A stretch of 44,736 nt of DNA from Parcubacteria group bacterium Athens0714_16 (GTDB lineage Bacteria; Patescibacteriota; Minisyncoccia; Phycocordibacterales; 21-14-all-36-13). Where the stretch lies: contig VMGX01000002.1 in NCBI GenBank assembly GCA_007376805.1, forward strand, positions 1 through 44,736, given 5' to 3'. This document shows, one piece after another, positions 15,601 through 23,424 of the stretch. The stretch's first letter is position 1; every line of letters begins with the position of its first letter. Under the pieces are notes generated by a model. It saw only the letters and a list, made by a program, of their open reading frames with translations. It had not been told where the DNA came from and did no database searches. Position numbers and translations under genes: made by a program.

Positions 15601-18039
15601 CTACGTGATTTTCTGCATCTCTCCCCAATTATCCCCAACAGAGGCGTCAGCAACAAGTTTTATACCAAGAGATTCTTTTTCTGTTAAGACACTCTCCATA
15701 ATTTTTTTAATCTCTAGACATACTCTATTTACGACATTTTCCTTAACCTCATAAACCAATTCGTCATGAATTTGTAAAAGCAACGAGCAGTCGTTTTCAA
15801 TTTTTTCTTTTTTCAAAAATTCTTCTATTTTAACAGTCGCTATTTTAATAACATCCGCCGATGTTCCTTGTATTGGCGCATTTATTGCCATTCTCTCAAC
15901 TGAAGCTCTTATGTGTGGAAATCTCGATTTAATTTCTTCAAAATACCTCCTCCTGCCAAAAAGTGTTTCTGTAAATCCTTTTTTAAAGACCTCTTTTTTT
16001 ATATTTTCAAGATATTCAGCAACACCAGAAAAAGTTTCAAAATAATTGCTCAAATAAATTTCGGCTTCTTCTCTACTTGTTCCTAAATTCTTTTTTAATG
16101 AATTTACACCCATACCATAAAGAATTCCAAAATTTATCACCTTTGCTTTTCTTCTCATTTCACTTGTAACATCTTTTGGTAATACATTAAACACTTTTGA
16201 TGCAACGGCACTGTGTATGTCTCCGCCTTCTTTAAAAATTTGAATCAAGTTCTTGTCACCAGATAAAATAGCAACAATCCTCAATTCAATTTGTGAATAA
16301 TCAAATGAAAGAAGTTTAAACCCTTTTTCAACAACAAAAGCTTTTCTTATTTCATTCCCAAGTTCTGTTTTGGTTGGAATATTTTGTAAATTCGGATCAT
16401 TTGATGAAAGTCGTCCCGTCGTTGTGCCTGTTTGTATAAAATTAGCATGTAATCTTCCATCGTCGCCAACCATATCTGGAATATTATCTATGTATGTTGA
16501 AAGTAATTTCTGTAATTCGCGATATTTTAAAATATCATCCACTATTTCATTTGTTCCCTGCATTTTAAGAAGCTCTGATTCTTTCGTAGAATAGGCTCCT
16601 GCGGGAGTTTTTCTTAGCCCTTTAACCTTAATCTGCATTTTTTCAAACAAAATCTCTCCGAGTTGTTTGGGTGAATTTATATTAAATTCTGCGCCAGCCT
16701 TCTTCCAAATTTCTTTTTTTATTTTGTCTAAATCTATATGAAGTTTTTTTGATAAATTTTTCAAAAATTCTGTATCTATTTTTATTCCTCTTTCTTTCAT
16801 CTCTTCTGTTATTGGTAAAAATGGTAATTCAATTTCTTCATATAATTTAGTTAATCCGTCTTTTTTTACTTTATCTAAAATTATTTTTTTTGCTTCTTCA
16901 AAAGATGTCGCGTGTGAAAAATTAAGTATTTTATCAAAATCTGGGTTTGTTATATTAGAATTTGTAAGCCAAAGAGCTATGCCTATTTTTTTTATTTCAA
17001 TCTCTGAAATATTTTGTGTGTCCTTTGGGGCTTCTTTTTCTTTGTTGTTTTTAACTTCTGTAATTTGACCCATTTCGTCGTTGTTATTTTTTTTATTCAC
17101 TGTTTCTTGCGATATTCCTTTTTTAGAAAACATATCACTAACCTTTTGCCAAATGCTCCTGAAACCAAGTTCGTCCAATTCTTTCTTTATTTTTTCCAAA
17201 TCTATATTGTCCACCATTTCTTTTTCTGGTAAATCAAATTTTCTCAACGAATCCAATCTTATCGTTGCCAAAATTTTTGAAAAAATTGCTTCTTCTTTTC
17301 CTTCTTTCAAAAGATTTATTATTCTTTTTGTTATTCCTGCTTTTTCAAATTTACTTTCATCTTTTTTTAGTTCTTTATAAATATTTTCTATCGTTCCAAA
17401 TTTTTGAATTAAAATTGAAGCCGTTTTATCTCCAATCCCTTTTATCCCAATAATATTATCTGATGGATCTCCACGAAGCCCTTTGTAGTCGGGTAAAAGT
17501 TTTGGTCCAAAACCAAATCTTTCAAAAACTCTTTTTTCATTATAAATAATTGTGTCTTTAATTCCTTTTTTAAGCGTGTAAACAAGAACATCGTCTCCGT
17601 CAACGAGTTGAAGTGTATCCATGTCTCCAGAAGCAATAATTGTTTCCGTGTCTTTTTCATATTTTAATTTTTCGGCAATTGTTCCTAATAAATCGTCCGC
17701 TTCAAATCCTTCAACTTCATATATTGGAATATTAAATGCTTTAAAAACATCATGTGCCCTTATTATTTGTCCAACCAATTCCGTGTCTGTTTTTGGACGG
17801 TTTGCCTTGTATCCTTCATATGACTCGTGCCTGTGTGTTGGGCTTGGAAAATCGAAACAAGCGATTATATAATTTGGTTTTAATTCATTAATTATTTTTA
17901 ACAACATTAAGCATAGTCCGTAGAGAGCACCTGTCGGCTCGCCTTTCGTAGATGTAAATTCCGGCAATGCGTGATACGCTCGGTGTAATATCGCGTGAGA
18001 ATCGAGTAAAACTATTCGTTTTTTGTTGTTTTTAGACAT
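15601..18039 (-). CDS. polA: DNA polymerase I with a strongly reduced 3'-5' exonuclease region
   Basis: 5'-3' exo motifs (GFEADDLLGT, ASGDMDTLQLV, GIKGIGDKTA) and polymerase motifs (FDYSQIELRI, RRKAKVINFGILYGMG, LLQIHDELVYEV). Confidence 0.95.
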   Translation of the reverse strand: MSKNNKKRIVLLDSHAILHRAYHALPEFTSTKGEPTGALYGLCLMLLKIINELKPNYIIACFDFPSPTHRHESYEGYKANRPKTDTELVGQIIRAHDVFKAFNIPIYEVEGFEADDLLGTIAEKLKYEKDTETIIASGDMDTLQLVDGDDVLVYTLKKGIKDTIIYNEKRVFERFGFGPKLLPDYKGLRGDPSDNIIGIKGIGDKTASILIQKFGTIENIYKELKKDESKFEKAGITKRIINLLKEGKEEAIFSKILATIRLDSLRKFDLPEKEMVDNIDLEKIKKELDELGFRSIWQKVSDMFSKKGISQETVNKKNNNDEMGQITEVKNNKEKEAPKDTQNISEIEIKKIGIALWLTNSNITNPDFDKILNFSHATSFEEAKKIILDKVKKDGLTKLYEEIELPFLPITEEMKERGIKIDTEFLKNLSKKLHIDLDKIKKEIWKKAGAEFNINSPKQLGEILFEKMQIKVKGLRKTPAGAYSTKESELLKMQGTNEIVDDILKYRELQKLLSTYIDNIPDMVGDDGRLHANFIQTGTTTGRLSSNDPNLQNIPTKTELGNEIRKAFVVEKGFKLLSFDYSQIELRIVAILSGDKNLIQIFKEGGDIHSAVASKVFNVLPKDVTSEMRRKAKVINFGILYGMGVNSLKKNLGTSREEAEIYLSNYFETFSGVAEYLENIKKEVFKKGFTETLFGRRRYFEEIKSRFPHIRASVERMAINAPIQGTSADVIKIATVKIEEFLKKEKIENDCSLLLQIHDELVYEVKENVVNRVCLEIKKIMESVLTEKESLGIKLVADASVGDNWGEMQKIT

Positions 18040-18059
18040 TCTTTACTTCAAAAGTGTAT

Positions 18060-18092
18060 CAAAAAAACCACGATCCTGCTCGTGGTTTTTTA
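18060..18092 (-). terminator. Rho-independent terminator downstream of tsaE
   Basis: AAAAACCACGAgcaggaTCGTGGTTTTTTT on the minus strand. Confidence 0.8.
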
Positions 18093-18575
18093 TTTAATAA
18101 TTTGTATTCTTCTCGTGTTTTCATCAACGAACTCAAATTCCATTTTTAAAATCTCTTTTGGTAATGCACTCAAAACATTTTCTGGCCATTCTATTAAAAC
18201 CAAATTTCCGGAATCATTTAAAATTTCTTCAAACCCAAGAACCCTCAATTCCTCTCCTTTTTGTAATCTATAAGCATCAATATGAATTAATTTTTTAGGC
18301 CATTCGCGATTTTCTATTTTGCTTGCCCCGTTAAATCTCGTCCGCCTCTGGCGGAATTTAACAGGGTAAATTTTTTCAATAACAAATGTCGGGCTTGTTA
18401 TGTTCCCTTTTATGCCCAATGCCTCGGCAACAAATTGAACAAATGTAGTTTTACCCGAACCTAAGTTCCCATGAAGACCTACTACAAGTGCTTTCTTGTT
18501 TGGTTGTTCCAAATTTTGTAAGAAATTTTTTGCAATATCTCTTGTTTCTTCTGTGTTTTTAGAAATTATTTCCAT
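18090..18575 (-). CDS. tsaE: tRNA t6A biosynthesis ATPase TsaE with an internal palindromic-element insertion
   Basis: GLHGNLGSGKTTFVQFVAEALG, ITSPTFVIEKIYP...KLIHIDAYRL, LIEWPENV; start MEIISKNTEETRDIAK at 18575. Confidence 0.9.
   Translation of the reverse strand: MEIISKNTEETRDIAKNFLQNLEQPNKKALVVGLHGNLGSGKTTFVQFVAEALGIKGNITSPTFVIEKIYPVKFRQRRTRFNGASKIENREWPKKLIHIDAYRLQKGEELRVLGFEEILNDSGNLVLIEWPENVLSALPKEILKMEFEFVDENTRRIQIIK
18327..18366. repeat. Palindromic element inside the tsaE coding sequence
   Basis: CCCGTTAAAT-ctcgtCCGCCtctGGCGGa-ATTTAACAGGG. Confidence 0.75.
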
Positions 18576-18653
18576 TGTTAAGATAATATCACTCAAAAGT
18601 GTCTGTTGAAATGGTAGTTTTGTGTTAAAATATAAACATAACCTTAGAACATT

Positions 18654-20336
18654 ATGATAAGTTTCAACGACAAAGAACAAAACGACAAGCTTGATGAAAT
18701 AAGAAATTTGGAAGAAGAGGATCTCGCACAAATACTTTCACAAAAATATAAGATTCCATATCTTAATCTCTTGGGAATTCCTGTAAATGCAAATGCGCTT
18801 TTAATAATTCCCGAGGAAAAAGCAAGAAAAAGTAATCTTGCAATTTTTGATGTCGCTGGAAAAAATCTAAGCGTAGCAATTAATGCTCCGGAAAAAAACG
18901 AGACCATTGTTGCCATAGAAGAATTAAAAGAAAATGGATACAAGCCAAGTTTGTTTATTGTATCTCAAAATAGTTTAAAAAAGGTTTGGGATAGATACAA
19001 AGAGCTGTCTTTTGGCACGGTTACAGAAGCAGGAATTTTAGACATTTCAGATAAAGATATTGAAAAATTTGTTAGTGAAACAAAAACAACCGAAGAAGTA
19101 AAAAAATTAATAAACGAAACGCTTTCTCTTGAAAAAAATAAAAGAACCACACAAATAATAGAGGTAATCGTGGCTGGCGGTCTTGTTTTGGATGCATCGG
19201 ACATTCATATAGAGCCAGAAGAAAATACTGTAAAAATAAGAATTCGTCTTGATGGTGTTCTCACAAATATTACAGACCTTGATTTGGAAACATATCGATT
19301 GTTACTTTCAAGAATTAAATTAATTTCTGGTTTAAAAATAAGTAGAATAAAAAATGCACAGGACGGAAGATTTAGTATTCACGTCAATAAAACTGAAATT
19401 GAAATAAGAACATCTACATTACCAAGCGAGCATGGAGAATCAATTGTTCTAAGAATCCTAAACCCAGAAACAATTTCTATTCCACTTGAGAAACTTGGTA
19501 TGGATAAATTCCTTTTGGATATAATGGAAAGCGAGATAAGAAAACCAAATGGAATAATATTAAATACGGGACCAACGGGGTCGGGAAAAACAACCACCCT
19601 ATACGCACTTCTTAAAAAAATTTACACGGGAGATATAAAAATAATCACAATAGAAGACCCAATTGAATATCACATAGCTGGCATAACACAAACACAGGCC
19701 AACCCAGACGGAGGATATACATTCGCAAAAGGTCTTGTTTCGTCTCTAAGACAAGATCCTGATGTAATAATGGTTGGTGAGATAAGAGACAAAGAAACGG
19801 CAGAGACAACAATACACGCATCTTTGACAGGACATCTTGTACTCTCAACTCTACACACAAACACGGCGGCAGGAACATTCCCCCGACTTGTAGACCTTGG
19901 CATACAACCACAAATGTTGGGCACAGCAATTAATTTAACGATGGCACAAAGATTGGTCAGAAAACTTTGTAATAATTGTAAAAAAAGAATTCCTGCAGAC
20001 ACGTTAACTGCTGGAATTATAAAAAAGACTCTCGATGAAATAAAAGAAAAAGACCCCGAAAGAAAAATTCCTCTCTGGGAAAACAATTCTGTTTATGTTC
20101 CCGTTGGATGTGAAAAATGTAATCAAACTGGATATAAAGGAAGAATTGGTATTTTTGAAGCAATAATAGTAGACGAAAATATAGAAAACACGGTTAGAAA
20201 TAATCCGAGCGAAAAAGAAATTGAAAAAGCGGCTTCAAAACAAAAAATATTAAACATGAGACAGGACGGTGTAATAAAAATATTAGAAGGAACAACAGAT
20301 GTTGGTGAGTTAAGAAGAGTAATAGATTTGGAATAA
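18654..20336 (+). CDS. pilB: Type IV pilus / type II secretion ATPase PilB/GspE
   Basis: NTGPTGSGKTTTLYALL, ITIEDPIEYHIAGITQTQ, RQDPDVIMVGEIRDKETAE, LSTLHTNTAA, Cys4 (CNNCKK...CEKCNQTGYKGR). Confidence 0.96.
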   Translation: MISFNDKEQNDKLDEIRNLEEEDLAQILSQKYKIPYLNLLGIPVNANALLIIPEEKARKSNLAIFDVAGKNLSVAINAPEKNETIVAIEELKENGYKPSLFIVSQNSLKKVWDRYKELSFGTVTEAGILDISDKDIEKFVSETKTTEEVKKLINETLSLEKNKRTTQIIEVIVAGGLVLDASDIHIEPEENTVKIRIRLDGVLTNITDLDLETYRLLLSRIKLISGLKISRIKNAQDGRFSIHVNKTEIEIRTSTLPSEHGESIVLRILNPETISIPLEKLGMDKFLLDIMESEIRKPNGIILNTGPTGSGKTTTLYALLKKIYTGDIKIITIEDPIEYHIAGITQTQANPDGGYTFAKGLVSSLRQDPDVIMVGEIRDKETAETTIHASLTGHLVLSTLHTNTAAGTFPRLVDLGIQPQMLGTAINLTMAQRLVRKLCNNCKKRIPADTLTAGIIKKTLDEIKEKDPERKIPLWENNSVYVPVGCEKCNQTGYKGRIGIFEAIIVDENIENTVRNNPSEKEIEKAASKQKILNMRQDGVIKILEGTTDVGELRRVIDLE

Positions 20337-20495
20337 TTTTACTTGTCTGAGGTATGCCCCGTTCTACTAATAGAACAGTTTTGACAATAATAGAAAAACC
20401 TTCTTTTGTTTTTATGGGCTTTAATTCTTCCCTAAAAAAAGTATAATTCCAATAGAAGTGTTGTGTTAAAAACAAGATTTTGTTGAAAATAAAAA

Positions 20496-20656
20496 ATCCA
20501 ACAAACAAATCTCTAAGTGATACCTTCAAACGGGCGTCCAAAAGCCGACATAATTCTATAGATAATTGCAGAAAACTCGAAAGAGTAACCAAAATGTCTA
20601 CGAAATATGTCTAAAGTCCGGATGGACTTATCACTTAGAGATTTGTGGGTTGGATA
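20496..20656. ncRNA. Unassigned structured RNA or inverted-repeat element upstream of ruvB
   Basis: 27-nt terminal stem ATCCAACAAACAAATCTCTAAGTGATA/TATCACTTAGAGATTTGTGGGTTGGAT (25 of 27 paired) enclosing small hairpins (ACTCgaaaGAGT, AGTCCggatGGACT). Confidence 0.45.
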
Positions 20657-20701
20657 AACTTAAAATAACTCAACACTATAAGTCTATCACATTATAAAAA
20701 T

Positions 20702-21736
20702 ATGTCAAGCCCTAAAGACAAAAATGAAAAAAAGGATGTGGTTAAGCCACTTGGCGACACCTCCCTTGACCAAACATTGAGGCCCTCAAAATGGGATGAA
20801 TATATTGGTCAGGACTCTATTAAAAAAAATTTAAAGATACTTTTAACCGCGGCAAAGGAGCGCGGACACTCCCCGGAACATATACTTTTCTATGGTCCGC
20901 CTGGTTTGGGTAAAACAACACTCGCACATTTGGTATCCAAAGAAATGGAGGGTAACATGAAAATTACCTCCGGTCCAGCCATTGAAAAAGTTGGCGATTT
21001 GGCGTCAATATTAACAAATCTTTCTGATGGGGATATCCTTTTTATAGACGAGGTTCATAGATTAAATAAAATCATAGAAGAAACACTTTATCCCGCGATG
21101 GAGTCGCGTGTTTTAGATATAATTATAGGCAAAGGACCTTCCGCAAGAACAATTCAACTTGAATTACCATCTTTCACCCTTATCGCCGCAACAACAAGAA
21201 TGGCTCTTTTGTCTTCCCCGCTCCGCTCTCGTTTCTCTGGAGGAACTTTTAGATTATCTTTTTACACAGAAAACGAAATTGAAACAATATTAAAAAGATC
21301 AGCAAAAATATTGGGCGTAGACGTGGGAAAAGACGGTTTGGTTGAAATATCAAAAAGAAGTAGATTCACTCCGAGAATTGCAAACTATCTTTTAAAAAGA
21401 TGTCGAGATTATGCACAGGTTAAAAAAACAGAGTTAAACAAAAACGCCGTTCAAGAAGCACTTTCTCTTCTTGAAATAGATGACATGGGCTTGGGTTCAC
21501 ACGACAAAAGAATCCTTGAAACAATAATAAATAAGTTTAACGGTGGTCCCGTTGGTTTAAGCACAATATCTGCTGCAATAATTGAAGAACAGTCAACCAT
21601 AGAAGAAGTTCACGAACCATATCTCATGCAAATAGGCTTTATTGAGAGAACTCCACGAGGAAGGGTTGCTACAAAGTTAGCATATGAACATTTGGGTTAT
21701 AAGTTCCCAGAAATAGAACAAAAGAAACTTTTATAA
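20702..21736 (+). CDS. ruvB: Holliday junction helicase RuvB
   Basis: LRPSKWDEYIGQDSIKKNLKILL, LFYGPPGLGKTTLA, LFIDEVHRL, FTLIAATTRMALLSSPLRSRF. Confidence 0.97.
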   Translation: MSSPKDKNEKKDVVKPLGDTSLDQTLRPSKWDEYIGQDSIKKNLKILLTAAKERGHSPEHILFYGPPGLGKTTLAHLVSKEMEGNMKITSGPAIEKVGDLASILTNLSDGDILFIDEVHRLNKIIEETLYPAMESRVLDIIIGKGPSARTIQLELPSFTLIAATTRMALLSSPLRSRFSGGTFRLSFYTENEIETILKRSAKILGVDVGKDGLVEISKRSRFTPRIANYLLKRCRDYAQVKKTELNKNAVQEALSLLEIDDMGLGSHDKRILETIINKFNGGPVGLSTISAAIIEEQSTIEEVHEPYLMQIGFIERTPRGRVATKLAYEHLGYKFPEIEQKKLL

Positions 21737-21768
21737 AAAATTTAACAAATTTTTTATAAAAGTTTCTT
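21722..21768. repeat. 22-bp perfect inverted repeat spanning the ruvB stop codon
   Basis: AAGAAACTTTTATAAAAAATTT aac AAATTTTTTATAAAAGTTTCTT. Confidence 0.95.
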
Positions 21769-21901
21769 AATTTCCAATTTCCAATTACTAATTTCTAATG
21801 AAAAACACTTATTGATTACAATTTTATAATTAGACATTTCATTGGGTATTAGAAATTAGACATTGAGATTCTAAAAAAATTAATAAATTAATTTTTTCAT
21901 T

Positions 21902-22447
21902 ATGTCCGGTCATAATAAATGGTCAAAAATAAAAAGAAAAAAGGAAGTTACCGACTCACAAAAAAGTCGTGTCTTCACAAAGCTTGTTAGACTAATACAA
22001 GTTGAATCAAAAAAGGCAAACGGGGACACGAACGCGCCCGGACTAAAGACGTCCATAGAAAAAGCAAAAAAAGAAAACATGCCAAACGACAACATAGAAA
22101 GAGCTGTTAAAAAAGGTGCTGGCTCTGAAGGTTCTGGTATGGAATCTATTACATACGAAGCATACGGCCCATCTGGAATTGGAATAATAATTGAGACATT
22201 GACAGATAGTAGAAACAGAACATTCGCCGAGATAAAACACATCTTAACAAAAAATAATTCATCAATAGCTCAGATTGGTGCTGTAAAATGGGCATTTGAA
22301 AAAAACAATGCGGGAGGATGGATACCAAAGACGGTTGTAGATGTAAACGAAGAGGATTTAATTAAACTTGAAAAACTTGTAGATAACTTGGAAGAAAATG
22401 AAGATATACAAGAAGTTTTTGTAAATGTAAAAAATGAGTCCCGTTAG
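21902..22447 (+). CDS. yebC: YebC/PmpR family protein lacking the central domain
   Basis: MSGHNKWSKIKRKK...RVFTKLVRLI, KAKKENMPNDNIERAVKKG, YEAYGPSGIGIIIETLTDSRNRTFAEIKHILTKN; then jumps to IPKTVVDVNEEDLIKLEKLVDNLEENEDIQEVF. Confidence 0.9.
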   Translation: MSGHNKWSKIKRKKEVTDSQKSRVFTKLVRLIQVESKKANGDTNAPGLKTSIEKAKKENMPNDNIERAVKKGAGSEGSGMESITYEAYGPSGIGIIIETLTDSRNRTFAEIKHILTKNNSSIAQIGAVKWAFEKNNAGGWIPKTVVDVNEEDLIKLEKLVDNLEENEDIQEVFVNVKNESR

Positions 22448-22558
22448 AAGTCATACGGTTAATATAATTACAGGAAGTAAAAGAATGTTATATATAAAAA
22501 AGTCATTATTTATTAAAATTAACTACGGAAATCTAAAGATTTCCTACTTCTAACGGGA
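22439..22558. mobile_element. MITE-like element copy 2 (TCCCGTTAGAAGT...ACTTCTAACGGGA) with TGAG target duplication
   Basis: 13-bp TIRs; TGAG at 22435-22438 and 22559-22562; inverted copy at 4860-4980. Confidence 0.88.
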
Positions 22559-22581
22559 TGAGGCTGAATAGTAAAAATCCA

Positions 22582-23058
22582 ATGAAAGTTTTGGCGATAG
22601 ACCCCGGTTATGAAAGAATCGGAATAGCTGTTTTAGAGCGCCTCCCTAACAAAAAGGAGGTTCTTTTATATTCTGATTGTTTTAAAACATCACCAAAATT
22701 ATCTCCAGAGGAAAGATTATTTTTAATCGGAGAAGAAATAACAAAAATTATAAAAAAATTTAAACCAACCAGCTGTGCTCTAGAAAAATTATTTTTTAAT
22801 ACGAACCAAAAAACAGTAATGATGGTTTCCCAGGTTAGAGGAATGATCATTTATCAGGCGATGTTAAATAAAATGAGTGTGTTTGAATATAATCCGTCTG
22901 AAATTAAAATAGCAATAACCGGTTACGGGAGAAGCACAAAATATCAAATAACAGATATGGTAAAACGACTGATTTGTATTGATAAAAAAATTTCCTATGA
23001 CGATGAGTTTGATGCCATAGCCGTTGGACTAACTTGTCTAGCGTCTGAAAAGTTTTAA
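22582..23058 (+). CDS. ruvC: Crossover junction endodeoxyribonuclease RuvC
   Basis: MKVLAIDPGYERIGIAVLE, ALEKLFFNTNQKTVMMVSQVRG, YDDEFDAIAVGLT; start placed at the internal ATG (the longer ORF starts at the element end, 22558). Confidence 0.93.
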   Translation: MKVLAIDPGYERIGIAVLERLPNKKEVLLYSDCFKTSPKLSPEERLFLIGEEITKIIKKFKPTSCALEKLFFNTNQKTVMMVSQVRGMIIYQAMLNKMSVFEYNPSEIKIAITGYGRSTKYQITDMVKRLICIDKKISYDDEFDAIAVGLTCLASEKF

Positions 23059-23097
23059 TTTTAAACAAGAACCTAGAAACTAGAACCTATTCATGGG

Positions 23098-23106
23098 TTA
23101 TCCACA
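23098..23106 (+). promoter_or_regulatory. Perfect DnaA-box sequence TTATCCACA
   Basis: Exact 9-mer in the intergenic region downstream of ruvC. Confidence 0.4.
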
Positions 23107-23226
23107 CTCTATTATGTGATTTATTTGCAAAAATATTTTTTTCTGTTAAAAATATAGAAACCATTTTTAATTGATTAAATAAATGGCTAAATAGGTCGCC
23201 TAAAATAAAATTTATTTTAAATAAAT

Positions 23227-23379
23227 ATGTACGAAGAAGAAAAAGATAATTTAGATACAAGCGAGGAGGCCTTCGGAGATATGGACGCGTCTCTTGAAGA
23301 TGTGGAAAAACTTGATGACGATGAGATTGTGGACGACGAAGACGAAGTTAGTGAATTTGATGACACTGATAATTTTTAA
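23227..23379 (+). CDS. 50-aa highly acidic small protein
   Basis: MYEEEKDNLDTSEEAFGDMDASLEDVEKLDDDEIVDDEDEVSEFDDTDNF; followed by a terminator. Confidence 0.6.
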   Translation: MYEEEKDNLDTSEEAFGDMDASLEDVEKLDDDEIVDDEDEVSEFDDTDNF

Positions 23380-23397
23380 TTCGAAGTGTTTTAAAAA

Positions 23398-23423
23398 AAT
23401 AACCCCTCTTCTGGGGTTATTTT
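23398..23423. terminator. Bidirectional terminator
   Basis: AAATAACCCCtcttctGGGGTTATTT. Confidence 0.85.
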
Positions 23424-23424
23424 T

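Noticed and set aside
19670-20086. Antisense ORFs inside pilB, and similar antisense ORFs in the helicase, PBP and T4SS genes
   Set aside because: Opposite-strand shadows of strongly supported coding regions.
20194-20592. 132-aa minus ORF covering the structured element upstream of ruvB
   Set aside because: It crosses antisense to the pilB 3' end and uses one arm of the inverted repeat; no recognisable motifs. The RNA/repeat explanation is better.
20496-20656. RNase P RNA (AAAGTCCGG) or group I intron identity
   Set aside because: The short string match is not accompanied by the other conserved P RNA or intron core elements, and the length is too small.
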